From assembly GCF_009192735.1 (NCBI RefSeq), contig NZ_VTFU01000001.1, forward strand, positions 620,001-684,000: a stretch of 64,000 nucleotides of DNA. Direction: 5' to 3'. Below the pieces are notes generated by a model, which made no database searches, had not been told where the DNA came from, and saw nothing but the letters and a program-made list of their open reading frames with translations. The position numbers and the translations under genes are program-made. The DNA comes from Arthrobacter gandavensis. Lineage in GTDB: Bacteria; Actinomycetota; Actinomycetes; Actinomycetales; Micrococcaceae. Shown piece by piece: positions 16,768 to 25,781 of the stretch (positions within the stretch are counted from its first letter, which is position 1; each line of letters starts with the position of its first letter).

Positions 16768-18230
16768 CCGACCTGCACTATCTGGATGCCACCACAGCCC
16801 TTCGGCTCTTCCGTTCCAAGGAACTCTCGCCTGTCGAACTGTTGACCGCGGTCATGGAGCGGGTCGAGGAAGTCAATGGGTCCATGGCTTCCGGCGGATC
16901 CATCAACGCCGTCACGGAGACGCTTTTCGATGAAGCGCTGTCCGCCGCGCGCAGCGCTGCCGACAGCTACCGCTCGGGCCGCAACCTGAGTCCGCTGCTT
17001 GGGCTGCCCGTTGCGGCGAAGGAAAAGCACGGGCTGAAGGGCCGCACGCTGTCCCAGGGGCTGATGGCCCGGCGGTCGGCCGTGTCACCGGCCGATCATC
17101 CCGTCATCGGGAGGATCCGAGGGGCCGGAGGAATCATCCATCTGCGCACGACGACGCCGGAGTTCAGCTGCGCCACGGTCACCCACAGTCCGCTGTGGGG
17201 CATTACCCGCAATCCCTGGAACCTCCGGCTGTCTCCGGGCGGTTCCTCCGGTGGTTCAGGTGCCGCACTGGCTGCGGGATTTGCGCCCCTGGCCACGGCA
17301 TCGGATATCGCCGGATCAACCCGGCTTCCGGCGTCGTTTACCGGGACCGTGGGGTACAAGGCCCCCTATGGCCGGATTCCGGGATTGGCTCCGCTTGCCG
17401 CGGATCATTACCGCGGTGACGGTCCCATGGCCAGGACCGTTGCGGACGCGGCCCTGCTGGCCAATGTCATGGCGGGACGGCACCCGGACGATCATGCGTC
17501 ACTGCCTTCCGCGCCCGCCTCATTGCCCGACGGCGATGCGGCGGCTTCGGTTGCCGGCAAGCGGATCGCGCTGTGCGTTCGTTTGGGCAACTATCCGGTG
17601 GCGGCCGATGTGGAGGCGAACACCCGGGCTGTCGCCGCTGCGCTGCAGGAGGCCGGTGCCGTGGTGGAGGAAATCGAACTGCCGTGGACCACGGAGGTGA
17701 TCAGCCGGACGATGTTCACCCACTTCGGCTATCTGCTGGGTCCGGCCATGGAAGACGAAACAGCCGGCTCCCCGGAGCTGCTGGCGGACTACACCGTGCG
17801 GTTCATGGCCGATGCGCGCCGGGCTGCTGCGGAATTCCGCTTTCTGGACGGCATCACGGCCGAGACACGGATCCAGGGACAGCTCGCGGCCGCCATGGCC
17901 GGCTACGATGTCCTGCTCTGCCCGGCTTCCGCCGTCGCGTCGCTCGACGCCGACGGATCCTACCTGGACGGCATCACCACCGCCGGGGGTCACCGGGAGC
18001 ACTACTGGCAGGGCCATATGACCGGCGTTTTCAATATCGCCAACCGCTGCCCCGTACTGGCCGTCCCGAGTGGCATGGCGGACTGCGGCATTCCCACGGG
18101 AGTGCAGATTGTGGGTCATCCCTTTGACGAGGATGCCGTCTTCGCGGTGGGAGCAGCAGTGGAGGCGCTGCTGCCCTGGCATGACCGCCACCCGGATCCG
18201 GCACCTGTTCCGGTGCCGGACCGCTCCTAG
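16764..18230 (+). CDS. amidase-signature family hydrolase
   Basis: 488 residues. The Ser-cisSer-Lys catalytic triad is recognisable: lysine in GLPVAAKEKHG (about residue 77), the Gly/Ser stretch SPGGSSGGSGAALAAG, and the nucleophile region ATASDIAGSTRLPASFTG. Such enzymes hydrolyse diverse amides. ATGA overlap with the carbamoylase shows tight coupling, so it probably acts on the same compound or on its product. Last gene of the transporter-carbamoylase-amidase operon. Confidence 0.9.
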   Translation: MTDLHYLDATTALRLFRSKELSPVELLTAVMERVEEVNGSMASGGSINAVTETLFDEALSAARSAADSYRSGRNLSPLLGLPVAAKEKHGLKGRTLSQGLMARRSAVSPADHPVIGRIRGAGGIIHLRTTTPEFSCATVTHSPLWGITRNPWNLRLSPGGSSGGSGAALAAGFAPLATASDIAGSTRLPASFTGTVGYKAPYGRIPGLAPLAADHYRGDGPMARTVADAALLANVMAGRHPDDHASLPSAPASLPDGDAAASVAGKRIALCVRLGNYPVAADVEANTRAVAAALQEAGAVVEEIELPWTTEVISRTMFTHFGYLLGPAMEDETAGSPELLADYTVRFMADARRAAAEFRFLDGITAETRIQGQLAAAMAGYDVLLCPASAVASLDADGSYLDGITTAGGHREHYWQGHMTGVFNIANRCPVLAVPSGMADCGIPTGVQIVGHPFDEDAVFAVGAAVEALLPWHDRHPDPAPVPVPDRS

Positions 18231-18252
18231 GGCGCCCCATCAGGCCAACAAA

Positions 18253-18288
18253 AATGCTCCCCGGCCGATATGCGGGCCGGGGAGCATT
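18253..18288 (-). terminator. strong hairpin between convergent genes
   Basis: Perfect 14-bp stem AATGCTCCCCGGCC / GGCCGGGGAGCATT with an 8-nt loop, between the plus-strand amidase and the minus-strand penicillin-binding protein. On the minus strand the stem runs into TTTTTG, a classic intrinsic terminator. On the plus strand there is no U-run, but the hairpin may still serve the amidase transcript. Confidence 0.85.
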
Positions 18289-18340
18289 CAGGTGGTGAAC
18301 ACATTTGGGTGAACCCATCACCTGGTTCAGTGATGGAACC

Positions 18341-20695
18341 CTAGTCCGTGGTTGTCCCCGGTGCGGCGGGCGACGGCGCGGGTGCCTCTGTCGGCTCCGG
18401 AACCGGTGCCGGAGCCGGGGCGGGAACCGTTGGGGCCGGGACCTCCGGTACCTCCGGCTCGACCGGTGCGGGTGCGGGCGCAGGAGCGTTCCCTGCTCCG
18501 TCGTCGGCCCCGTTGTCAGGTGAAGGCTCCGGGGTCGGCGTCGGCTCCTCCTGCGGCTCTTCCTCCGGTTCCGGTTCTTCAGTGGGCTCCGGTTCCGGGG
18601 ACCGCACCGGCACCCGGTTGGGATCCGTCAATTCGCCGGTTTTGTACAGCGGCGCGACGGCGCGCATGTACTCGGTCCACTGCGCGCCGGCAATGGTGGA
18701 GCCATCCACGTAGCTGCGGGTCACACCGTTGATCGGCAGGCCGTTCAGCGAGGAGTAGGACGTCCAGTTACCCACCCAGGATGCGGTGGAGATGCCCTCG
18801 GTGTAGCCAACGGTCCAGGTCTGCTCGGAGACGTCCGTGGTGCCGGTTTTCGCGGCCGCGGGCACGCCCAGCGGCGAGATGCCTCCGGGGCCGCTCTGCA
18901 CGAGTTTCTGCAGCGGTTCCGAGACCTCCTTTGCAACCTCTTCAGACATGGCGCGGGTGCACTGTTCCTCGGGCACCGAATAGGACCGGCCCCTGGCATC
19001 GGACACCTGCGTCAGCGCAATGGGCTCGCAGTATTCGCCGCCGCTGGCAAACGTGGCAAACGCCGCTGCCATCGTCATGGGCGCCACTTCCTGGCCGCCC
19101 AGCACGAAGGAGGGATTATTGACCTCCAGCGGTTCGCCGTCGACTGCGCGGTGCACGCCCATGCGGGTTGCTGCGTCGCGGATGTCGCAAAGGTCCAGCT
19201 GGGAGGCCTGGGCCACGGTGGCCGTGTTGGCGGACCAGGTGAGTCCGTCGCCCACCGTCATGTGGCGCTCGTAACCCTCCTGGGCGTTCTTGAATTTCCA
19301 TTCATCAAAGTACGCGTCTTCGGGCAGGCAGCTTGCCGTCCAGTCATAGCCCGCGGGATAGGTGGTCCGGGATGCATCAATGACGTCGTCGATGCTGCCG
19401 CCTGCCTCCAGCCACGCCACAGTGGTGAACGGCTTCATGGTTGACCCCGGCTGGAAGCCGTAAGCGGTTCCGCCCATGTCCGAATCGACGTTGAAGTTCA
19501 GCTGGGTGTTGCCGGGTCCTTCTTCGGGCGTGTAGTTCGTGTTTTGCGCCATCGCCAGGATCTTCCCGGTCCCCGGTTCCACGGAGACCATGGCGGAACC
19601 TGCGCCGGAAGCATCTCCGGTGGGCACCTGGGCCTCGATCTGCGCCTGGGCCTGCTCCTGCAGGCGGGAGTCAAGAGTGGTGGTGATGGTCAGGCCGCCG
19701 CGGGCCAGCAGCTTGGCGCGGGCGGTTTCATCAGGACCGAACTGCTCCGAGGCCAGCACCACCTGCTCCACGTAGCTGCAGAAGTACTCGGCCATTTCCG
19801 CGCCCACACAACCGGAGCGGGCTGCGGGCTGGGGGTTCAGCTGCAGGTCGGAGGCGACGGCGTCGTCGTACTCCTGCTGCGTGATCTTGTCGTAGCGCAG
19901 CATCGCGGCCAGCACCGTATCCCGGCGGTCCTTCGTGCCCTCGGGGTTGGTGAGCGGGTTGAAGTTGTTCGGCGACTGCACCATCCCCGCCAGCATGGCG
20001 GACTGCGGAATGTTCAGCTGGGCGGCCGGGACGCCGAAGAAGGTTTGCGCCGCCGCTTCCACTCCATACGTGCGGCCGCTGAACAGCACGATGTTCAGGT
20101 AGCCCTCGAGGATTTCCTCCTTGGAGAATTCCTTCTCGACGGCGAACGACAGCTTGGCTTCGCGGATCTTGTCCGTGATGTTCTTGGTTCCGCTGACGGT
20201 GAGCTCGTCGGCGCTCTTGCCTTCCGCCACGCCCTGGTCGATCAGCACGTTGTTGACGTACTGCATCGTCAGCGTGGACGCACCCTGGGTGCTGTCCTTG
20301 GTCAGGTTCGAGGCCACGGCGCGGGCGACGCCTTTGACGTCCACTCCCCCGTGTTCGTAAAAGCGGTTGTCCTCAATGGCGACGATTGCGTCCTGCATGG
20401 CGGGCGAAATGTTGTCCAGCGTTACCGGGATCCGGTTTTCCGCGTAGAACGAGGCAATGAGCTGGCCGTCGGCTGAGTAGATCTTCGAACCCTCATCCAG
20501 GGGTCCGGTCTCCAGTTCGTCCGGCAGGACCTCGAGCGAATCGAGAACCTGATGGGCGCCGGAAGCAGCCACCGCCGTCGTCGGAATAAAGATGCCGGCA
20601 ACGAGTGCGCCGCAGAGGGCACTCACCGCCAAAAACAAAACCAGCCGACCGGAGGTGCCGAGTCTGCCCAGCAAGGAGGAGTTGTTTTTTCGCAT
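18341..20695 (-). CDS. class A penicillin-binding protein (transglycosylase-transpeptidase)
   Basis: 784 residues. Builds and cross-links peptidoglycan outside the membrane. N-terminal membrane anchor VLFLAVSALCGALVAGIFIP (residues 19-38). Glycosyltransferase-51 domain with AIEDNRFYEHGGVDVKGVAR, LTMQYVNN and EEILEGYLN. Transpeptidase domain with the active-site PGSTMKPF (SxxK), SANTATV (SxN) and AAKTGTTD (KTG). The last 110 residues are a low-complexity Pro/Glu/Ala tail (PEPEPTEEPEPEEEPQEEP), probably a wall-spanning extension. ATG 20695 is chosen over an in-frame TTG five codons upstream; the ribosome-binding site is weak. Confidence 0.93.
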   Translation of the reverse strand: MRKNNSSLLGRLGTSGRLVLFLAVSALCGALVAGIFIPTTAVAASGAHQVLDSLEVLPDELETGPLDEGSKIYSADGQLIASFYAENRIPVTLDNISPAMQDAIVAIEDNRFYEHGGVDVKGVARAVASNLTKDSTQGASTLTMQYVNNVLIDQGVAEGKSADELTVSGTKNITDKIREAKLSFAVEKEFSKEEILEGYLNIVLFSGRTYGVEAAAQTFFGVPAAQLNIPQSAMLAGMVQSPNNFNPLTNPEGTKDRRDTVLAAMLRYDKITQQEYDDAVASDLQLNPQPAARSGCVGAEMAEYFCSYVEQVVLASEQFGPDETARAKLLARGGLTITTTLDSRLQEQAQAQIEAQVPTGDASGAGSAMVSVEPGTGKILAMAQNTNYTPEEGPGNTQLNFNVDSDMGGTAYGFQPGSTMKPFTTVAWLEAGGSIDDVIDASRTTYPAGYDWTASCLPEDAYFDEWKFKNAQEGYERHMTVGDGLTWSANTATVAQASQLDLCDIRDAATRMGVHRAVDGEPLEVNNPSFVLGGQEVAPMTMAAAFATFASGGEYCEPIALTQVSDARGRSYSVPEEQCTRAMSEEVAKEVSEPLQKLVQSGPGGISPLGVPAAAKTGTTDVSEQTWTVGYTEGISTASWVGNWTSYSSLNGLPINGVTRSYVDGSTIAGAQWTEYMRAVAPLYKTGELTDPNRVPVRSPEPEPTEEPEPEEEPQEEPTPTPEPSPDNGADDGAGNAPAPAPAPVEPEVPEVPAPTVPAPAPAPVPEPTEAPAPSPAAPGTTTD

Positions 20696-20876
20696 TCGCC
20701 CAAGATACAACCCGTTTCTGTGGATGGCATCTTGACGACGTGTGTCACACCGGGTATTGGGCGCGCGGGTTTCCGCCGCCGGTCGGGGTTTCCCGGAAGC
20801 CGTTCTTCACCGCCGGGCCGATTGCCTGAGAAGAAGATCACATCAATGACGGCCCTTTCGGCACAACTGCAGTCCG

Positions 20877-20893
20877 GTATATACGCTGTACAC
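20877..20893 (+). promoter_or_regulatory. leaderless-type promoter with imperfect palindrome before tetR
   Basis: GTATATACGCTGTACAC is an imperfect palindrome ending at the base before the ATG. It contains TACGCT (20882-20887), a TANNNT -10 placed 6 nt from the ATG, and no Shine-Dalgarno is present. The arrangement suggests a leaderless, autoregulated TetR-family gene. Confidence 0.4.
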
Positions 20894-21598
20894 ATGAACG
20901 ACAGTACCGAGCCCGAGCGGGCTCCCCTCTCCGCTGCGGCCATCGCGGCCTGTGCCTTCGAACTGGCCGACCGGGAGGGTTTGGAAGCCGTGTCCATGCG
21001 CAACGTTGCCGACATTCTCGGCGTTTCCGCCATGGCGTTGTACCGGCATGTGGAAAACCGTGACGCCCTGCTGCTGGCCATGGCGGTCGAAGCGGCTGCC
21101 AAGTTTGTCTTTCTGCCGCCATCCCCGGGGTCCTGGCAGGAGATGCTCCGGCACATGGCGAACGCGCAGTGGGAAGATTTCCAGCAGCATCCCTGGCTGC
21201 TGCAGATAGTCCTCGGCCCGAGCCGGCTCCTGGACCTCGCCCCCACCGCGGATCTCGAGGTTCTCCTCCAGGCCCTCAGGGCTGCGGGACTGCCCGAGGA
21301 CGAGTGCTTTGACTGCGTGCTCGGAATATTCGGAGTCGTTATCGGCGTCTCTGTTCTCGCACTTGCTGCCAATCCGGGTCCGGGACGCTACCGTCCCACC
21401 CGGCCAAACACCGTGGTGCCCCTGAACGCCGATGACAGTGCTCCGGCCGGATCCCTCACTGCACGGTTCCGCGGCCGCGGCATCACGTATGAAGCATCCC
21501 GCCGGTCCCTGGACTTTGCGGTTGGCAGCTTCCTGCTCGGGCTCGAAGCCCGGATTGAATCAAGCGTCCGGATGCGGCAAGAAAAGCACTCCGGCTGA
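20894..21598 (+). CDS. TetR-family transcriptional regulator
   Basis: 234 residues. N-terminal HTH around residues 30-60 (MRNVADILGVSAMALYRHVENRDALL) with a ligand-binding helical domain of the TetR_C type. The open frame extends upstream across the promoter region, but ATG 20894 gives the normal HTH position. It is followed 14 nt later by a short-chain dehydrogenase on the same strand, so the two are probably an operon in which the regulator controls its neighbour. Effector unknown. Confidence 0.85.
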   Translation: MNDSTEPERAPLSAAAIAACAFELADREGLEAVSMRNVADILGVSAMALYRHVENRDALLLAMAVEAAAKFVFLPPSPGSWQEMLRHMANAQWEDFQQHPWLLQIVLGPSRLLDLAPTADLEVLLQALRAAGLPEDECFDCVLGIFGVVIGVSVLALAANPGPGRYRPTRPNTVVPLNADDSAPAGSLTARFRGRGITYEASRRSLDFAVGSFLLGLEARIESSVRMRQEKHSG

Positions 21599-21612
21599 GA
21601 GAAGGAACAAGA

Positions 21613-22362
21613 GTGAAACTGAGCAACAAGACGGCCATTGTCACCGGCGGTGCCGGCGGAATCGGCCAGGGCATTGTCCGGCACTTCCTTTCCGAGGGCG
21701 CCAAGGTGGCTGTCGTGGACATTGACCAGGAGCAGGGCGACAAACTCGTTGCCGACCTTTCGGGCCTTGGTGAACTGATCTTCATCCGCCGGGACATCTC
21801 CCTGCCGGAAAGCGCGGCCGAAATCGTCGCCGAAACCGTGGCACGCTTTGGTGGTCTGGACATCCTCGTCAACAACGCTCATGCCTCCAAGCAGGCGCCG
21901 ATCCTGGAAACCACTCCGGAAATCTGGAACCTGTCCTTCGGCACAGGAACCCTGGCCACTCTGTACCTCATGCAGGCAGCCCACCCCGAGCTGAAAAAGA
22001 CCCGTGGCAGCATCATCAACTTCGGGTCCGGTGCCGGGATCAAGGGCCTGCCCAACCAAGTGGCCTACGCGGCTGCCAAGGAAGCGATCCGTGCCATCAC
22101 GCGCACCGCGGCGAACGAGTGGGCGGCGGACGGCATCCGCGCCAATGTTGTCAGCCCGGTCGCGCTGACTCCCGGCATCGTCCAGTGGAGCAAGGCATAC
22201 CCCGAGCAGTACCAGGAAGTGGTCGACGGCGTGCCGCTGGGCCGTCTGGGCGATCCGGAGAAGGACATTGCCCCCATTGTTGCCTTCCTGGCCAGCGATG
22301 AGTCACGCTACCTCACCGGCCAGACATTGATGGCCGACGGCGGCACCATCAAGCTCTACTAG
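21613..22362 (+). CDS. short-chain dehydrogenase/reductase
   Basis: 249 residues, classical SDR. Cofactor motif TGGAGGIGQG (residues 10-19), Asp near the end of strand 2 (VDIDQEQG) favouring NAD, NNAH in place of NNAG, and the catalytic YAAAK. Start GTG with GAAGGAAC about 6 nt upstream. The substrate cannot be deduced. The C-terminal YLTGQTLMADGG is typical of SDRs that act on sugars or hydroxy-acyl substrates. Confidence 0.9.
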   Translation: MKLSNKTAIVTGGAGGIGQGIVRHFLSEGAKVAVVDIDQEQGDKLVADLSGLGELIFIRRDISLPESAAEIVAETVARFGGLDILVNNAHASKQAPILETTPEIWNLSFGTGTLATLYLMQAAHPELKKTRGSIINFGSGAGIKGLPNQVAYAAAKEAIRAITRTAANEWAADGIRANVVSPVALTPGIVQWSKAYPEQYQEVVDGVPLGRLGDPEKDIAPIVAFLASDESRYLTGQTLMADGGTIKLY

Positions 22363-22369
22363 CACCTGC

Positions 22370-22404
22370 GGGCCGGCCGGGATTTCTCGGTTCCCGGCTG
22401 GCCC
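22370..22404 (+). terminator. hairpin after the SDR gene
   Basis: Inverted repeat GGGCCGGCCGGGA / TCCCGGCTGGCCC (13 bp with one G-U pair) 8 nt after the stop codon. It lacks a U-run, so efficiency is uncertain. Confidence 0.5.
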
Positions 22405-22459
22405 CGGCCTTATCAGAGCGGAGCAGTATGGATCTTCTTTCGCCGGGTAGGGTTACGGC

Positions 22460-23683
22460 ATGATCACCCGGCGGAGCCCCGGCCCGCGTGCCGCCGCCTT
22501 GTCCGAACACGACCTGCGCAGGCTTCGACTGCGGTCCCAGCTCCTGGCGGGCTCCGGGTCCCGCCGGCCTTCCGGCTCAGTGCGGCGGCTCCTGGCCGTC
22601 CAGGCCCAGAACCTTGCCGGCGCCTTGTGGAGTGTCGGCCAGCGTACTCCGGGAAGCACCATCGCTGACGTTGAAGCGGATCTTGCCGCGGGCGCCGTCG
22701 TCCTCACCTGGCCACTGCGCGGCACGCTGCATCTGGTGCATGCGGACGACGCCGAGTGGCTGCTGCCGCTGCTGGCGCCCCGCGCAGCCGCGGGGCGCGG
22801 AAAGCTGTGGCGCGATGTGGGGCTGACCGACGCCGTTTTCGACCGGGCCGCCGCTGTGCTGGCGGAAGCCCTGGCTGACGGTCCGCTGACACGGGCTGAG
22901 GTGGTCGGTGTCCTGGAGAGTGCCGGGATCAGCACTGAAGGTCAGCGCGGGTCGCATCTGCTCCGCCATCTTGCCGAGCGCCGCCTCATCATTTTCGGTC
23001 CGCGCCGGGGCAAGACCCAGACGTTCATGCGGTACGGGGACCTGATTGTTGTTGGCGGCACCGAACCAAGCCGGGATGAATCGCTGCGGCGGCTCGCCCT
23101 GCGGTACATGAGCGGGCACGGTCCGGCCACTGAGCAGGACTTGGCGTGGTGGAGCGGTCTGACGCTGCGTGATGCACGCGCTGCTGTGGCTCTGGCCGCT
23201 CCAGACCTTGCTGCAGTGGCGGTTGGGGACCGGCTTTACTATCTCGATCACGATGTCCTGGCCGGCTGTGAAGGCTCGGTTGAAGGCCCCGAGGACACCA
23301 GTTCAAAGGAAGCCAATGTCGGAAAAAGTTCTCCCGCCGTACATTTCCTTCCCGGATTCGACGAGTTCCACATCGGGTACGCCGACCGCCAGTTGATTCT
23401 CGCGCCCGAGCACCAGGTCCTGGTGGGGCCCGGGAAGAACGGTCTGTTTCGGGCCCCAGTCACCATCGACGGCGTCATTACCGGGATCTGGTCGGCGGTT
23501 GAACGAAAGGGACAGGTTGATGTGGATGTGGTGGTGTTCGCAGGTCCTACCGGCGCGGACCCGTTTTCGCGGCCGGCGGAGGCGGCAAGACTGGAGGCAC
23601 TGAGCAGCGGTGCGCGGGCAGCGGCCGCCGCTTACGGGAATTTCCTGGGCCGTGAGGTCGAAGTGCAGGTGAGGCGGTCATAG
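22460..23683 (+). CDS. AlkZ-like winged-helix DNA glycosylase family protein
   Basis: 407 residues of the tandem winged-helix family (HTH_42, formerly DUF1006) that includes AlkZ and YcaQ/AlkX, glycosylases that remove alkylated bases and unhook interstrand crosslinks. Family landmarks: RRLLAVQAQN with a QxQ at residues 48-50, the catalytic pattern of the AlkZ branch (YcaQ has QxD), WPLRGTLHLVHADDAEWLL, and the C-terminal FLPGFDEFHIGY. TAGGGT lies 6 nt before the ATG, suggesting a leaderless transcript. No antibiotic biosynthesis genes are nearby, so a housekeeping repair role is more likely than self-resistance. Confidence 0.85.
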   Translation: MITRRSPGPRAAALSEHDLRRLRLRSQLLAGSGSRRPSGSVRRLLAVQAQNLAGALWSVGQRTPGSTIADVEADLAAGAVVLTWPLRGTLHLVHADDAEWLLPLLAPRAAAGRGKLWRDVGLTDAVFDRAAAVLAEALADGPLTRAEVVGVLESAGISTEGQRGSHLLRHLAERRLIIFGPRRGKTQTFMRYGDLIVVGGTEPSRDESLRRLALRYMSGHGPATEQDLAWWSGLTLRDARAAVALAAPDLAAVAVGDRLYYLDHDVLAGCEGSVEGPEDTSSKEANVGKSSPAVHFLPGFDEFHIGYADRQLILAPEHQVLVGPGKNGLFRAPVTIDGVITGIWSAVERKGQVDVDVVVFAGPTGADPFSRPAEAARLEALSSGARAAAAAYGNFLGREVEVQVRRS

Positions 23684-23740
23684 CGGCAGGTATCCGTCCT
23701 GAAGCGCGGGTAGTTGCTTGAAAAAGACGGGTATCCAAGG

Positions 23741-23788
23741 GGGCTCAAAAGCGCGTGCAGAGGCCCGTTTTGGGCGCTTTTGGAGCCC
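23741..23788. repeat. long inverted repeat between alkZ-like and DUF222 genes
   Basis: GGGCTCAAAAGCGC (23741-23754) pairs with GCGCTTTTGGAGCCC (23774-23788) except for one bulged base. It may end the alkZ-like transcript or mark the upstream boundary of the DUF222 gene. No U-run follows on the plus strand. Confidence 0.55.
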
Positions 23789-23820
23789 GAAATGTCAGTG
23801 CCGGCTGAAAGCCTGAGGTC

Positions 23821-25638
23821 ATGGATCAGAACGGATCTCTTCCCGGCACCGAAAGCGGACAGGCCGCAGTCCGCAGCCTGTCCGTGTTCCTTGCCGGGCC
23901 CAAAGCGGGGGCTGCCGCGTCCGTCGGTGCTGATCCTGCCGCCACCGGCACCACCTCCGCCGTCACCACCGCCAGCGCCATCACCGGCAGTACTTATCAG
24001 GATGGATTCACGGGATCGCTGGCCCTGCAGAACTTGGAATCCCTGACCGAGGAACAAGCCGGTGGAGTCTTGTCTCAGTTGAACCGCCTAACCCGTTGGG
24101 TGCAGGCACAGCAGGCGAAGGTTCTGTCCCGGATGCAAAACATCTACGAAAGCGAGAGCACGTTCCTGTCCGGCATGCCGGACTCGGACATGGCCTTCAG
24201 CCTCGCAGCCGAGGAAGCCGCTGCCATCCTGGGCATTCCCTCGGGTACCGGAAAAGCGCTGATGAGTGAGGCCGGAAACCTCTGTGCCGCCAACACCGCC
24301 ACATTGGGGCGCTTGGAGTCCGGAGAAATCAGCTACGCACATGCCGAGACGGTGCTGGAACAGTGCGTCGGAATTGCACCCGCCGACATTCCGTCGTTTG
24401 AGGCACAGCTGCTGGAACTGGCTGCGGGCCAGACGAAGGCGCAATTCCGGGTTAGAGCTCAGCGGCTGAGGGAGAACCATTATCCGGAGACGATTGTGGA
24501 GCGTCAGCGGACTGCCTTTGACCAGCGGAGGGTGTGGCTGCGCCCGGAACCGGATGGCATGGCCTGGTTGTCTGCGATGCTGCCGGCGGAAAAGGCGCTG
24601 GGCATCTATCACCAGCTCACCGCAGCGGCCCGCGGAGAACAGGCTGCTGGAGATTCCCGGACAGTGGACCAGCTGCGCACGGATATCCTGACTGACCTTC
24701 TGGGCGGTCACGGCCAAGACAATGACGGAGACGGCGACGGCAACGGCAACGGCGACATCGACGACCGCAGCCGCGGCCGAGGTGGTGCCGGCGGCAGGAG
24801 CCGGGGAAAGGCAAGGAGGCGCCAGAAAGCCGAAGGCCATAACCGTCGACATGGGTCCAGCTCTGACAAGGCCGCCAGCGGTGAGCGCACCAGCTCCGAC
24901 AAGACCGGCGCCAGCGAGGACAAGACCGGCAGAGGTGGGTGTACCAGGTCCGATAAGGCTGGCCCCGGCGAAGATGCCGGCACTGGAAGCGGGATCTGCC
25001 GCATTAGCCACGGCCCGCGGGCACGAACCGAAATTCTGGTGATTATCAACGCTGAGACTCTCTTCGGTGCCGATGATCGGCCTGCAGAACTGCTCGGCTA
25101 CGGACCCCTCAGCCCCGAAACGGCCCGCCGAATGGCCCGCAAAGCCGCCCGCTGGACGCCCGCCGAGCGGGATCCGGACACTGAAGAAATTCTCCGGGTC
25201 GGCCGAAGCAGAAAACCCGCCGCCGGACTTAAACGATTCCTGCGGGCCCGAGACGGAACATGCAGGTTCCCCGGATGCCGCGCGAACGCCGTGATTTCCG
25301 AAATTGACCATACAAAACCCTGGGCCCAGGGCGGCGCCACGGATCACGACAACCTCGAGCATCTGTGCCGACGCCATCACCTGTTCAAAACCCAAGGATT
25401 CTGGAAGGCACATCAGCCGAGTCCCGGGGTAATTGAGTGGACTTCACCCGGGGGTCGACGCTACCGCACTGAACCGCACCTCACCCTTGCTGCGGGCGTG
25501 GAAGGCAGGAGCACCCCAGACAAGGCCGGAAGGAAAAGTGCTGCGGATGAGGAGGGTAAGGCAGGAATCCAGGGTGGGGACAGTCATGGAAAGTGGCGGG
25601 ATCTGGATGACTACGGCGACGATCCTCCACCCTTCTGA
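23821..25638 (+). CDS. DUF222 (13E12 repeat family) protein with HNH endonuclease domain
   Basis: 605 residues. N-terminal Gly/Ala/Thr-rich segment, then a DUF222 domain (about residues 60-300; LNRLTRWVQAQQAKVLSRM). A low-complexity insert of Asp/Gly/Asn and SDK-type repeats follows (about residues 295-395). The C-terminal HNH domain has CRFPGCRANAVISEIDHTKP and LCRRHH (about residues 480-520) with intact Cys and His ligands. This actinobacterial family occurs in many copies per genome and its function is unknown; mycobacterial members serve as phage integration targets. Nothing mobile is seen beside it here. Confidence 0.85.
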   Translation: MDQNGSLPGTESGQAAVRSLSVFLAGPKAGAAASVGADPAATGTTSAVTTASAITGSTYQDGFTGSLALQNLESLTEEQAGGVLSQLNRLTRWVQAQQAKVLSRMQNIYESESTFLSGMPDSDMAFSLAAEEAAAILGIPSGTGKALMSEAGNLCAANTATLGRLESGEISYAHAETVLEQCVGIAPADIPSFEAQLLELAAGQTKAQFRVRAQRLRENHYPETIVERQRTAFDQRRVWLRPEPDGMAWLSAMLPAEKALGIYHQLTAAARGEQAAGDSRTVDQLRTDILTDLLGGHGQDNDGDGDGNGNGDIDDRSRGRGGAGGRSRGKARRRQKAEGHNRRHGSSSDKAASGERTSSDKTGASEDKTGRGGCTRSDKAGPGEDAGTGSGICRISHGPRARTEILVIINAETLFGADDRPAELLGYGPLSPETARRMARKAARWTPAERDPDTEEILRVGRSRKPAAGLKRFLRARDGTCRFPGCRANAVISEIDHTKPWAQGGATDHDNLEHLCRRHHLFKTQGFWKAHQPSPGVIEWTSPGGRRYRTEPHLTLAAGVEGRSTPDKAGRKSAADEEGKAGIQGGDSHGKWRDLDDYGDDPPPF

Positions 25639-25781
25639 CACGGACGGTTGCCATGACACGGCTTGTCGCGCTGACACAGCTGGTTGCCCTTCTGGTACGG
25701 CCGGTCGCGAGTTCGTACAAATGGTGGGCGTAGGAGCTTGTTTCGCGGTGGCCAAGCAGCCATCAACGGTAAGCTCAGGAC

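Noticed and set aside
14054-18230. Hydantoin utilisation cluster
   Set aside because: A carbamoylase is present but no hydantoinase or hydantoin racemase is in the window, so the name would overstate the evidence.
22460-23683. Resistance gene of an antibiotic cluster
   Set aside because: AlkZ is known from azinomycin self-resistance, but no biosynthetic genes are nearby.
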